Below, in pieces: positions 53,457-64,000 of a DNA stretch of 64,000 bases. The first letter of the stretch is position 1. Each line of letters opens with the position of its first letter. Source of the DNA: Trichosphaerium sp. ATCC 40318 (taxonomy: Eukaryota > Discosea > Flabellinia > Trichosidae). The notes under the pieces are model-generated. The model ran no database searches. It was not told the DNA's origin and was given only the letters and a program-made list of their open reading frames with translations. Position numbers and translations under genes: made by a program. The stretch covers positions 1 to 64,000 of the forward strand of contig JALMLS010000323.1 of assembly GCA_038496445.1 (NCBI GenBank), given 5' to 3'.

Positions 53457-55740
53457 TTAAGGATCTAACTCGTAGAGTTCACCAACATGCTTATCACCTG
53501 AAATAGGACCAACACCAAGGTGGCTTGATGGTGAGAATTTCCCTCCAGTAAGATCCAGGCGAGTCCTTGTTGCTTCTCTCTTCTCCATGGCACGTCTATA
53601 CTCTTCGTTGAGTTCATCTGGAACAAAATGTTGATCTGCATCAACAGAAATAGAATGACTCTTATCAAAAGCTCTCATAGCCTCAGGGTCTTTTTCAAGA
53701 CCTTCTAAAATATTATCTGCTTCTCTTAAAACGCGACTCCAACTTTGATCACGTTTTATAAGTAGTTCATCCATACTACAAGTCAGGTAATTCTAAACAA
53801 AAAAAATAAGATTTTTTTCCCTGCAGGATTTGAATTGACTTGTTTTTGAATGGTTTTTGAGTGGTTTACACGACTTCTTTTTTAACGAATTGTACCTTGA
53901 CGTCTTCTTGTCTAATTTCATCCCATATTGTCCTCTCATAAAAATGCTTTGAAAAAGCACGTGGTGCAATAACATTACGATAAAATACTTCATATTTATG
54001 TATCCAAAACTTTGGACTGAAAATATTTATACGTAGATGTGTTGGGTTATAAAACCTTCTTGGTGCAATTCCTACACTTTATGTAAATGCAAAGAAAAAA
54101 AAGTGACAATGACAAACGCAGCAACGCTGTGCTGATAAAAATCAATAGAGACAAAAAAACGCACCCATCATCATGTAGTAAGGGAAAAAAGTCAAAAAGT
54201 TATTTTTTCTCCATAAGTTCCACCTTAAACGCTTGAACCATCTTCTCCAAGCTTTTCTACGTTTTCTTCTGGGTCTTTTCCTTCCCTTGTAATGTCTCAT
54301 ACCTCTGTACATATATCTAGCTCTTGTTGTAGTCCAAAACTTAGCAACAGAGAACTTATTGAAAGGATTCGCAATCCCTAGTTAAAAGTCAGAAATAAAG
54401 CTCAAAATAATTTTATCCAAATCAGAAAGAAACCGATTGATTGATCGTACATGAATATGCCGTGTCAAACGCAGCACCAACATTATGAACTGGTGTATAT
54501 TGGTGTCTAGGATTATCTTCAGGACGTAGTGCATATGGTATATCCTTATAAGGGATCGTATGTTGATTATAAGGAGAATTTTGATCTAGCCAAAATTAGT
54601 ATTTTTTTTTTCCTTAACACATTTGTGTAATCACCTGGGTTAAGTCTACGTGGTTGTGGGTCTACGTATTCTCTGTAAAATGGTGATAACTCCTGAAACC
54701 TCCTAATGAATTCATCACACAAATGGACCAAAAGCATGAAAGATGAGACGAGCTTCACTATCAAAAAAAATTGCTTGTAGTAAAAAGCGCACATCATTTT
54801 CCACATTGGCAAAACGTTAGAGTGGTTAACAGGATCATCTTTTGGGTCAATAAAATACTGATCTTGGATAGCAGTTGTAATGAAGCGTAAACGCCAAAAC
54901 TCTTTGTCAATTGTATCTCCTGGAGTTGTAAAGCAACGTAAGTGTCATTCCATTTTATTTTTTTTGTAAGGAAACTGTATTCAGTATAAATACCGTACCT
55001 AGATATTGACCATAGCGTTTCTCCCATTCGAATGGATTAGAGCACTCTTCTCCCAAGTGATACCTAACAAACAAGTTATACGCGATTTCTCATTTTTCTT
55101 CCAGCTAAATAGTGTCTTTATGGCGTTTCTGTACGTACCCTAATGCTACCCAAGCTTTGTAGCGCCTTTGCTTTATTTCATTCCTTTTTCGCTCATGGTC
55201 CACTGCTTCGAACCTATCTTGTTAAAACTGCCAACAGTTATAGTAACGTACCCTGGAAGTAAGTTGGTCCATGAATCCGCTACATCTGCAATAAATTTGG
55301 ACAACCCAGTACTGGCACCCTTTATATCTTTGTCTTCTTTGTAGGTAGTCGTGTCTTTTATCAAATCGATGGTTTTTTGTATTGTTTCATTTGTAAAGTC
55401 TTTAACAGGGAAACGGTCCGCGAAAGGTACTTTGTCCCAATAGATGAACTTATTTTTTTTGTCTGAATCAATATATGCTTGTTCTGACTCCTACATGCTC
55501 TATTAGTGACGAATTCAATCTCACAACTGCAGTAAGCGCGTTTTTTCTTTCTTACTTTTAAAACCAACTCTTCTGGTTCCTACAATTCGGTAAACGACAT
55601 TTCCACATATTAATTATCACTATTTGTACCTTTACAGCGGTTTGTACTTTTGAGTAGCCTCTTGCACGTATTACGCGCTTGTCATGCGAATCACGTTCGC
55701 GGAATCGCGTGGCAGCGCGTGTGTGCGCGCGGCATAGCAT
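53457..55740 (-). CDS. Predicted mitochondrial protein, unrecognised
   Basis: Start MLCRAHTRAATRFRERDSHD, an Arg-rich N-terminus of mitochondrial presequence type. About ten exons follow: EPEELVLK, then EQAYIDSDKKNKFIYWDKVP, STGLSKFIADVADSWTNLLP, RFEAVDHERKRNEIKQRRYK, GYHLGEECSNPFEWEKRYGQ, DTIDKEFWRLRFITTAIQDQ, FQELSPFYREYVDPQPRRLN, DIPYALRPEDNPRHQYTPVH, then a very basic stretch YKGRKRPRRKRRKAWRRWFK, FWIHKYEVFYRNVIAPRAFS, and finally MDELLIKRDQSWSRVLREAD to VGELYELDP. The mix of aromatic, soluble and basic segments would suit a lineage-specific subunit of the mitochondrial ribosome or of a respiratory/ATP-synthase complex, but this is inference. The join to the last exon (near 53810) is in frame but tentative; the last exon could be a separate gene starting at 53774. 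Confidence 0.55.
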
Positions 55741-55854
55741 TTAGATGCCAACACGGTACACTTCCAAGTGAAAAATTATTTGTATTTTTTGGGTTTTTTT
55801 TTATTGAAATTTTGGTCAAGGTTAAATTTCTTACAACACATTAATAATGCGCCT

Positions 55855-58837
55855 ATGACATCCAAACAACCCATTCCTCCCGAGGGTACGATCGACTTGT
55901 TAGTTTGTACGCATTTTTTAAAACAGGTCTGTTTTTAGAGACGCCGTTCGTAGTTGGCTCATGGCACAAGTTTTTTGCTTCGGCAGGCTTTACAGACAAG
56001 CAGGGATCGCATTACACCGAATTGTTTAAAGAACACGCGATCGAACTTGATATGGTTAAAGAACTTACACACGATGTTTTGACGCAAATGGGGGCTTGGA
56101 AGGCCGGTCACAGAATAAAGATTTTACGTATGCAGCGTAGAGTGGTTGACAGGCTCTTGGAAGGTAAATTACGCGACCACGCTTGCTAATTAGTTTAATA
56201 CTGTCTTTAGGTGACACTGAAATGTCTCCCGTTTATTTGCTACCGAACTCGCACCGTGCATCTCCGCTTAGGGGCACTCCACCTGGTGTTAATAAAAAGG
56301 CGCGTTCCTCCATGACAATAAAACCGTACCGGCAAGACTTGGGTGCCACTTCGATACCAGCTCGGCAACGCGGAGTAAAAAAAGTGGACGCCCTTGGTGA
56401 CGTCTCTGGTGGGAAAATAGGAAAGAGTAATAGCGCACCAGCTGCTAAAACCTCTCCTCCAAATTCAATTAGTAAAATGTCAAAAGGTATTACTACGCCT
56501 ACCCTAGATGGTACGTTATTATCTATTTTAGCGCTTGTTTTATTTTTTTTTTTTTTTGGTTTTTTTTATTTTACGCTGACAGTTTCGACAAAAGTGGATT
56601 ATTCACAAGATGAATCGTATCAAGAGAGCTTTGAAGAATCTTTTGAGTGTATTAGATACTACGTTAATGATGAGGTAAGAGAGAAGTACAAGGAGTAACT
56701 TTTTTTTTTGTTTTTTTTTGTTTCAAGTTGGGTTTTTTGTTTTTTCCATAAATTTAATTTTTGTACTGCTGCTTTTTTCTGATTATTTTGTACGCATAGA
56801 TTGGTAAGCATAAACTATACTCTAATAATTTATCATTGGTAAATATCGAACAAATGATCCGTCTTAAACACAAGCTCACTGTACGTGTTGAAACATGTCT
56901 TCAGACGTTCAAAATTTTAATGTTTTTGTGCTTGTAGGAGCCTTTTGCAACTTTTATCGCTGTGAAAGAAGAAAAGGATATTAATCTACACGTTGTGCGC
57001 CAGGTTATGTTGGAACCTGATATGACGTATTATATAATTGAAAATACAAGGTATGCTTGCGCGACATGTTGTCGTTTAAACCTCGCAGTATTTTTTTATT
57101 TTATTCTAAAAATACTCCTATTAGATACTCCACGCTAAAGCCAAGGATCGAAAGACGATTGAAGCGTGAAGATAAAATCACACACGAGTTAACAGAGACG
57201 GGTAAACCCCTTCCCCCGAAATTTCACGTGCTAAAGAGTCACAATAGGGCGAAAAGTATTAACATCCGTAAATAATCCACTAAAAGTTGATTTTGTACCT
57301 GATGGCACAATTATTCTAAATAGTGTACGTTCTGAGCGCTTTTTTGAGTTAATATTGGTGCTTACACTTTGTTACAGGATGGTAAGCTCGGTTTATGTAT
57401 GGCACCTGGACGTAAAAAAAAGAAAAATGCCCATGACTGGGATCGAGATTTGGCAATGGATCTTGATCGTATTCGTAATGATTATGGATGTGATGTACTT
57501 GTATCTTTGATTAGACACAAAGAACTCGAAGATCTACGTATTCTAACATTGGCAAAGGATGTGGAGGTAAACTGAAATATTTTTTGGTGTCTGTTTTTAA
57601 TGGAAGCTCAGGCTCTTGGAATGGAATACATTCATTTTCCAATTAAGGATAAGTGGATTCCACATTCTATGGATGAGCTGATTCGTCATGTTGATCTTAT
57701 TATAAAACGTCTTACAGAAGGTCAAACGGTGGTGTGTCACTGTAACGGCGGAAAAGGCCGTTCCGGAACTCGTAAGCGAAGCTAAGTTTACTTGCTCAAA
57801 TTAACATTTTTCAAGTTGTTGTGGCAACGCTTGTTGGTTTAGGTCATCGTGTACAAGATGCTATCACTATTGTACGAAATGCACGCTCCGGAACAATTAG
57901 AAATCCTCTACAGGTACTCTATTTTAGTTGATTTGTGGGTTCTAATAGATTACAAAGCAAATATACGTCAAGCGATTCAAAACTGCTTGGATAAAGTATA
58001 TTAATAAGAACAAGGAATACGAAAACTTGTTACTCCACGCAAAATGGAGAACTGATCAGTACGGTTTATACGATTTTCGTAAGAGTACTAAATAAATACA
58101 CTAGGGATTCCAGAGATGAGAGTTCAAGTGACAGTGCAGATCAGCTTGCCGCTAACAAAGGTAAAAAACAATTTCGACATTTCTTTTTGTTTCGAAGTAC
58201 TAACCGTTTTATCATTAAGGCAAAGTAGCACAGCATTATAATAAGCATAAAGAAGAAAAGAAAATGAAACAGAAGGATAAACTACAAAAAGAAAAGCATA
58301 AACAAGAAAAGATGATTATGAAGATGGAGACAAAGCTTGTTGCTCAAAAAACCAAAATTCAGAAAAAAGAACTTAAGAAAGAGTATAAGGATATTAAGAA
58401 GAGTGGAAAGAAAAAGAAGAATGGAGAGATTGCACTTAATCAATCCGACTCTGGAAATGGTAGCAAAGGTAGTAAGGATAAAATACGCGCAGCTGACGCC
58501 TCAGAAGCAGAGAGTTTTGGAGAAGAGACAGCTAATACTGCAAAGAACATTGATGATCTTAAAAAGAGTGATAAGAAGACTAAGAGAGGTAATGAGTCTC
58601 AAGATTTACTTAAATCTGATAAACTACGAGTAAAAAAGAAAGGTATGCAGCCAACAACCGTGTTTTTTTTTGATTTTTCTTTGTTGATTTGCTTTGACTT
58701 TTTTTGCTTTGTTAATGTTGTTTCTCTTAGAGAATGGTGAAAAGCAACGTAAGCGTAAATCATCTAAAAAGCAACCAGTGACTAATATTGAACCACCAAG
58801 TACTGGAGGTGAAGTATCAATTGCTGATTCTGAGTGA
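55855..58837 (+). CDS. SAM-domain protein with CDKN3/KAP-like dual-specificity phosphatase
   Basis: Start MTSKQPIPPEG, then FLETPFVVGSWHKFFASAGF, SHYTELFKEHAIELDMVKEL and MGAWKAGHRIKILRMQRRVV form a SAM domain (residues about 12-95) with the usual L-x-x-M-G-x-x-x-G-x-R-x-x-I-L. A Ser/Pro/Thr linker and a ubiquitin-like or RBD-like stretch (56800-57050; INLHVVRQVMLEPDMTYYII) precede the phosphatase: KLGLCMAPGRKKKKNAHDWD, RDLAMDLDRIRNDYGCDVLV, LGMEYIHFPIKDKWIP and the active site VVCHCNGGKGRSGT (C-x5-R), where the nucleophile Cys, Arg and Ser/Thr are intact. G-x-x-x-x-P-G-x-x-K...RDL is the CDKN3/KAP form. The C-terminus is a long Lys/Glu coiled region (58200-58640) ending VSIADSE. Its start is 114 bp from the divergent mitochondrial-type gene. 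Likely role: dephosphorylation of a CDK or other regulator; target unknown. Confidence 0.8.
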
Positions 58838-59035
58838 TTCTTTTTTTTTTTGCTTTTTTTGGAAGGTAATCATGTAAATAAATTTGAGTATTGAACACAG
58901 CTGGTTGTAAAATGTTTTTTGTGGCTTTGCTTGAGGCTGACTTATTTCAGAACTGGTTAAGGCTACAGTTCAGTTTTGTCTTGCGTGAAGTGCGGTGGCA
59001 GTGTTTATTACGCTTGCGTGGTTCATACGCTGTAA
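58838..59035. other. Spacer between phosphatase gene and DWY/DnaJ gene
   Basis: About 200 bp, T-rich just after the phosphatase stop. The plus-strand frame from 58891 is open across it but has no recognisable content. The start of the next gene may lie slightly up- or downstream of 59036. Confidence 0.3.
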
Positions 59036-62000
59036 ATGCACCAAAAATGTTTTGTTGGCGCTCAGAAACCGTTAAACTATATAACGTTGAGTATAGAGGG
59101 TACGACGCGTACTCGATCAGTAGTTTGTATACATTGTGGTGTCAAAATAATTTCACGCAGGAAAGTATGCCAGAAGGCACAAAGTGAGCGCAAAGATGCG
59201 TATGCAAAACAAACGTCAAAGAGCTTACCTAGAAGACTACCTTGGTCCCCAATTAAACGTAGAAAACCCTCAAGACTGGTATAACGTTACTCCAACACAA
59301 GTAATAGACGCTGGAGGGCAAAGTTTCCTTAACATGTACAATAATTCCTAAAAATGCCCTCTTACGCGTTTATAAGTTATGGTGGATCTATTGCGAAGGC
59401 TATGAAACAAATATACCCTGAATACGAGTGGGGAACTCATTTATTTAAACGGTACGCACTGCACTACAAAAATAGTTTGTTAAGCGTTTTTACATCAGAG
59501 CGGACGCAAAAGCATCAATGTCAACTCCAAAAAATGCCAAAAAGGAGTATTCCAGATTACGTGACAAGGAACTCTTGGATGATATTGCAGACCAACTTGG
59601 TATTCAAGAACCAAGCGATTGGTATAATACAACAAAGGAGGACGTACAGCAACATGGGGGAAACTACGTTCTGTTAAAGTACGTACACGTGCAACAGGCC
59701 ACTAGAAATTTGTGATTGTATTTGTTGTTGTACTTGGTTAGTGATGACCGTGGTAACTTTACACCACACGTGTCACCTAACGTGATATGTGGTTGGTAAT
59801 AATTATTAACTTAAGATGATAGGTATGGTTCCCTTGAAAAACTATTAAAAGCGGTATATACAGACGTAAAGTGGATCAAGTATAAATTCACGTACGTTGG
59901 ATTTTTTTTTGAATCGTAATTTATTCTTAATGATAAAGTAAGAAAAAAGCCACAACAGACGACACCACGTATGATATTATACAAGAGAAAACATGGCTGT
60001 TTACATTGAATATAGGGAAGTTGCAATGGATCCTTGGTTAGCCAAACAAAGGCGTATCTTTGATGAGGTTGGTGAACAACTGAAAGTAGAGAGTTTCAAT
60101 GATTGGTACAGTGTTACAAAAGAAGATATACAAGCACATGGTGGTGGACAAGTTTTGAATAGGTATCAACGATCAGTACGTATATGATACTAATAAGTGT
60201 AGCTACAAAGGTTCTGTTATCAATGCGTTAAAGGCAATTTACACAGAGCATACTTGGAGAAAGTACAAGCAAGCGAAGTACGGCAGGTTTTGAAAATAAA
60301 AAACTTGAACTCACTTTTCACTTAGATCACGTGATGAAAAGAAAGAGGACAATAATAATGAAATATTCATTAAGCGCGATAGGGAGTTGCTTGAATCGGT
60401 AGGGAATAAACTTGGTATTGTTGATATCGAAGAGTGGCATGATTACTCCAATGAAGATTTGGAAGAAAATGGTGGTAAATCTCTACTTCTAAAGTAACCG
60501 TGAACAAGAGAACCAAAATGACATGAATATACTTACAAATATCAATTAGACATGGTGGCACTGTATTCAAAGTACTTAAAGCACTGCACCCTGAGCATTC
60601 ATGGCGAAAATACAGGTTTAAAAAAAGGTAACAAAAAAAACTAAGAAAGCAGGAGCAGATTTCCACTAATCATTCTAACTTACAGCGAAAAACCTAAAGG
60701 CCAGTTACAACTTAATACAGTGATACGACGTAGAAGGTTCTTAAATGACCATATAGCCCCTGAGCTTGGTATTTGTGTCATGGATGATTGGCATTCTGTT
60801 TCAACTCAGATGATTGCTAAAATTGGTGGTGCAGATGTACTCGCTGGGTATGTGACATTTGAACTTGCAATTTGGAACTATCGATATATATTTACTCGAT
60901 TGTAAGGTATAATGGGTCTCTATTCAAGGCTCTCAAGGAGCTATTGCCTGAAGAAAAATGGAGAAAATACAGATTCAAAAAGTATAATCTTACTTATCGC
61001 TTTCTACATGTGTTAATATCCATGAAGGTTTGAAGAGGATTCAGACATCTCTACTCAAAAGGATTTAATGGCATCCAGGGATAGAGCTCACTTTGATGTC
61101 ATCGGAGACTTTCTAGATTGCAAGTATGTCACCATCAGCTTTTTTAGTTTATCGTATCTGGAAAGTGCAGTTTTATATTTATAATGTCACTAGGACATTA
61201 GACGATTGGTATAGAATTAGTAGAGAAGATATAAAGAAACACAATGGCATGTTTGTTGTGTGGAGGTAATCTTTTTCTTCAAATCATTAGTACCAGAAAA
61301 CGTATCACTCTTTTTGCGCAGGGATAACCAGCAACTTTTTTTGTTTTCGTACTTTTTTGTTTGCTGTTCATAGTGATTAATGGCTTTAGGTATGGTGATT
61401 CATTACATAAAACATTTAAGAATATATATCCTGAGTTCAGCTGGCGAAAATACTTGTTTGTAGCGTAAGTACAGAAGATATTTTATGATGAAGAATTGGT
61501 TTTTTTTTTGACTTCAAAAATAATAGTGAGAAAAAAGACGACAAGGATAAATGGAGTGATGCTCAATTTATGAGAAAGTGCTTTGAGTCTATTAAAGAGG
61601 AAATTGGTGTTGAAGAACTAGATGATTGGTATGACCTCACAGCACAAGATGTAACTGAAGTTGCAGGGACAATTGTTCTTAAGAGGTAATAGTTTGTCTT
61701 TTTTCCTACTTTTGTCACATCCTGGAACTCAACGCTTACAAGTCCGTTGTGACTCTACAGCTAATTTAAAGTTGATCACGTCAACCCTTATGTTAATGAA
61801 CTTAATGTTTTGAAAATTAATTGCAAATCAAGGTATAAAACTTTAGCAAAAGCTCTTCAGGTTGCTTACCCTGAATACCCATGGAGGTCTTGGCGATTCA
61901 AGTGCGATGGTTTAGTAAGTTACGTTTTTCTTACATACTATTGCAGGAGAGCGCCTAAAGGGTTCTGGGAAAAGGAGAGTAATCAACGCGAGTTTTTTGA

Positions 62001-62717
62001 TGAAATAGGAGCACAGTTGAATGTTGAGAAGCCTGACGATTGGTATAAAGTATCAAGTGAAGATGTTGTTAGAAAAGGAGGTGCTGGTCTATTATCAAGG
62101 TATAATGGATCGTTATACAAGGCCTTGAAGGATGTATACAAGGAACATCCTTGGAGAAAGTTTCTCTTTTTGTACGTTCCTGTCAAGTTCAGTTTCAAGA
62201 AAAAAATAGAATTCTTGATTAATGTTTGATTTTTTGCAGGCGTAAGAAACAAAAGCTTGATGAAGATCTTGCATGTACGCTCTCCACTCATTTTTGAAGA
62301 AAAAGTTTTGAACATGAGCTCATTCATCTAAATTATGTTTTTTTTAGCTCGTATATCTGGTAGTAGCCGAAGAGGTCCACGTGGACGTGTTACAGAAAAT
62401 GAAAGATTTTACGAAATTATTGGTATTTCATCAAGTGCTTCTGTTGCTCAAATTAGATCTGCATACAAGAAGTTAGCTAAGGAATGGCATCCAGGTATGT
62501 ATTAAACTATTGTGTTTGAAGAAACAAAAAGATTCAATGTCTGACTTTGAGATGGCTTTTAAGTCATGCCATTTTCATTGTTATTTACTTGTTATGTTTA
62601 GACAACTTTTCTGGTAATGCAACTGCAATAGAAGACGCAGAAAAACGTTTCAAAGAAATATCAGAAGCGTATTCAATACTAATTGCTATGCGTGACAAAA
62701 AAGCTAAGAAAGAGTGA
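59036..62717 (+). CDS. Eight-module DWY-repeat protein with C-terminal DnaJ domain
   Basis: The likely first exon contains TRTRSVVCIHCGVKIISRRK with VCQ, a small zinc-ribbon-like C-x-x-C...C, and can splice through a 40-bp intron into YLEDYLGPQLNVENPQDWYN; a simpler start is the ATG at 59196. Eight modules follow with cores QDWYNVTPTQVIDAGG (59275), SDWYNTTKEDVQQHGG (59610), NDWYSVTKEDIQAHGG (60100), EEWHDYSNEDLEENGG (60430), DDWHSVSTQMIAKIGG (60790), DDWYRISREDIKKHNG (61205), DDWYDLTAQDVTEVAG (61620) and DDWYKVSSEDVVRKGG (62035). Most continue with Y-x-G-S-...-AL-...-YPE-x-x-W-R-K-[YF]-x-F. The C-terminus NERFYEIIGISSSASVAQIR, SAYKKLAKEWHPDNF (HPD split by an intron at 62494) and RFKEISEAYSILIAM is a complete J domain, which would recruit and stimulate an Hsp70. 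About 25 exons. The modules may bind a client or nucleic acid; unknown. Confidence 0.75.
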
Positions 62718-63170
62718 ACAACAGACAACGATTGCAAGTTACTTGATTAATCCAAAACAATTTTGTACAAATTCTTGGTTAAACAAAACGCACAAAGAAA
62801 AAACACTTGTAAATACCAGTACGATGCTTCATCATAGTCTGACAAAAGTCAACCCACGCTTTGAAGTTAATATATAACACAATGGCAACTGCGTCACACC
62901 AAAATGTGCACGTGAAAAAAATTAAAAAGATAATGAATTACACAATGTGTTACATATAAAAACTGGGTATGTTGTTTTCGAACATATTTTACTGTACAAG
63001 TTCGATTACTTGGGGTTTCTTTGATTATTGGTTTTTTTTTTCTCCCGGTTGGGTCAAAAATTCGAATGGCGTAAGAGATGTAAATTCCATAGTTGACGCG
63101 TCGATTGTTGTTTGTGTACAAGGCGGGTATTGAAGGGTTTTTTTTTTTGGCGAGTTTGTGTCGTAGAACG
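62718..63170. other. Convergent intergenic region
   Basis: About 450 bp between the stop codons of the DWY/DnaJ gene (plus) and NSA2 (minus). AT-rich with T-runs; short open frames on both strands look like chance. No RNA gene or repeat supported. Confidence 0.4.
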
Positions 63171-64000
63171 TTATACAAGTAGTACGCCGTTAATACATCC
63201 ATCGTTTTCTGGGTTGTTTGTTACTTGAGCGTATTTACCCCAAATTACTTTTCCTGTTGGTGTTACAAGTCCCAATTCTGATACATTCACCTATTATTAT
63301 ATTTTTAGTACTGTGTACATTGTAGTAAATGCAAGGGGAGATATATGGATTAAATAAAGTGACATGGTTGTTTTTTATTTGAAGAAAGAATTTTTTGGAT
63401 TTTGAGGATAGGTTTTTTTGGATTTTTTTTAAAGCGTACCTCAATGATTGTACCCTTTGTAATAACACCAAGGGATGTGTACATTGGTGACTGAGGGTTC
63501 TTTTTAACACCCAAAATATCCAAATGGAATGTTGCTTTAAGCTCAGGGTGGGAAATATGAGCTTTTTTAAATCTTAAACCAGTAGGTCTAATAAATCTCT
63601 CGTATTTTGGTAACTTCCTTGTAAATCCATCTGGTACGTATGTAACTTTTGTAATCATACGTTTCCATGCCTTCTCTAATAAAATTATTAATATTTTAAC
63701 GACATGTCTTCGCTAGGTGTCAAACACCAAACTGTTTTTTTGAGGGTTTTTTTTTGACACAGGTGCCAAAGCGGTTTACTTACTTTTACGTTTTCCGGTT
63801 TTAATTACTGAGAACATTTCATTTTCGCTGATTGGTCTTACTTTAGGTAAAGGTACCTCCCATTTACCAGCTTTCTCACGTCGTTTTTGTTTGATCATTT
63901 TACTCAAAACCTAACAGAAGGAAAAAACGTCAAAAAAAAGTTTGATTGCAGAAAAAAAAATAATAAAGCTTTAGTTGGCTTGTGAAGCTTTTGTTTGCCA
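63171..64000 (-). CDS. NSA2: Ribosome biogenesis protein NSA2 (N-terminus off window)
   Basis: A nucleolar factor for 60S subunit maturation (27S pre-rRNA processing), related to ribosomal protein S8e. Reading from the right: [20 protein letters not shown] and [20 protein letters not shown] (about 63910-63780), then [40 protein letters not shown] and [20 protein letters not shown] (63660-63430), then [20 protein letters not shown] with [19 protein letters not shown] and the stop at 63171. These match the family's K-M-I-K-Q-K-R-x-E-K-A-G-K-W, P-K-Y-E-R-F-I-R-P and final [10 protein letters not shown]-x-V-L-L-V almost residue by residue. Roughly the first 80 residues lie beyond the right edge. 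At least three introns are visible. Function is secure. Confidence 0.95.

Overview
The window is nuclear DNA of a unicellular eukaryote whose lineage I cannot fix. Nearly every gene is cut by several short introns, mostly about 40-70 bp, with GT-AG borders, very often a GTACGT-type donor and a T-rich stretch before the acceptor. The genes are packed on both strands with 100-600 bp between them, and AT content is moderately high. Eukaryote-only proteins are present: a V-ATPase proteolipid, a karyopherin, NSA2, an eIF5-like factor, F-box proteins, SH2 and SAM domains, and mitochondrial carriers. There is no sign of bacterial operons, CRISPR or rRNA. Many genes are visible only after joining small exons, so coordinates below are gene spans from start codon to stop codon, with introns inside.

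Layout. 1-4.2 kb: 3' part of a secreted mucin-like protein with a huge PTTEA repeat array behind a MAM-like N-terminal domain (minus). 5.1-6.7 kb: a membrane-anchored coiled-coil protein ending in a filamin-type Ig domain. 7.0-9.4 kb: a divergent cytochrome P450. 9.7-10.5 kb: a Cys-rich secreted protein. 10.7-15.7 kb: a giant polytopic membrane protein built from at least ten copies of an aromatic-R-x-P module that I do not recognise. 15.8-17.9 kb: an MFSD8-like MFS transporter. 18.2-25.4 kb (plus): an ER/secretory coiled-coil protein, V-ATPase c'' and an importin-11-like karyopherin. 25.6-27.5 kb: a ChaC-type gamma-glutamylcyclotransferase and, divergently, an eIF5 N-domain-like protein. 27.6-29.9 kb: a beta-helix surface protein.

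30.5-40.2 kb is signalling-rich: a Rho-like pseudo-GTPase fused to an F-box, an F-box/LRR/ankyrin protein, and a large protein joining a beta-propeller-like half to a Cbl-type phosphotyrosine-binding (4H-EF-SH2) half. A C9orf72-like DENN protein follows (40.6-42.6 kb), then a mitochondrial carrier. Two genes (43.9-46.7 and 59.0-62.7 kb) carry tandem copies of one ~75-residue 'DDWY...GG..LL..Y.GS...AL...YP...W' module: six copies before an endonuclease-like C-terminus in the first, eight copies before a DnaJ domain in the second. Between them lie an F-box/MORN-2 repeat protein, a secreted acidic protein, a GIY-YIG nuclease, a UCP-like carrier, a DUF1761-like protein, small unknowns, a predicted mitochondrial protein and a SAM-phosphatase. 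The window ends in the ribosome-biogenesis factor NSA2.

There is no operon logic. What stands out is domain shuffling: three different F-box fusions within 18 kb, a Cbl-type SH2 region with no RING, and one repeated module carried to two unrelated effector domains. The best candidates for something undescribed are the aromatic-R-x-P membrane protein, the DWY-module pair, and the propeller-Cbl fusion.
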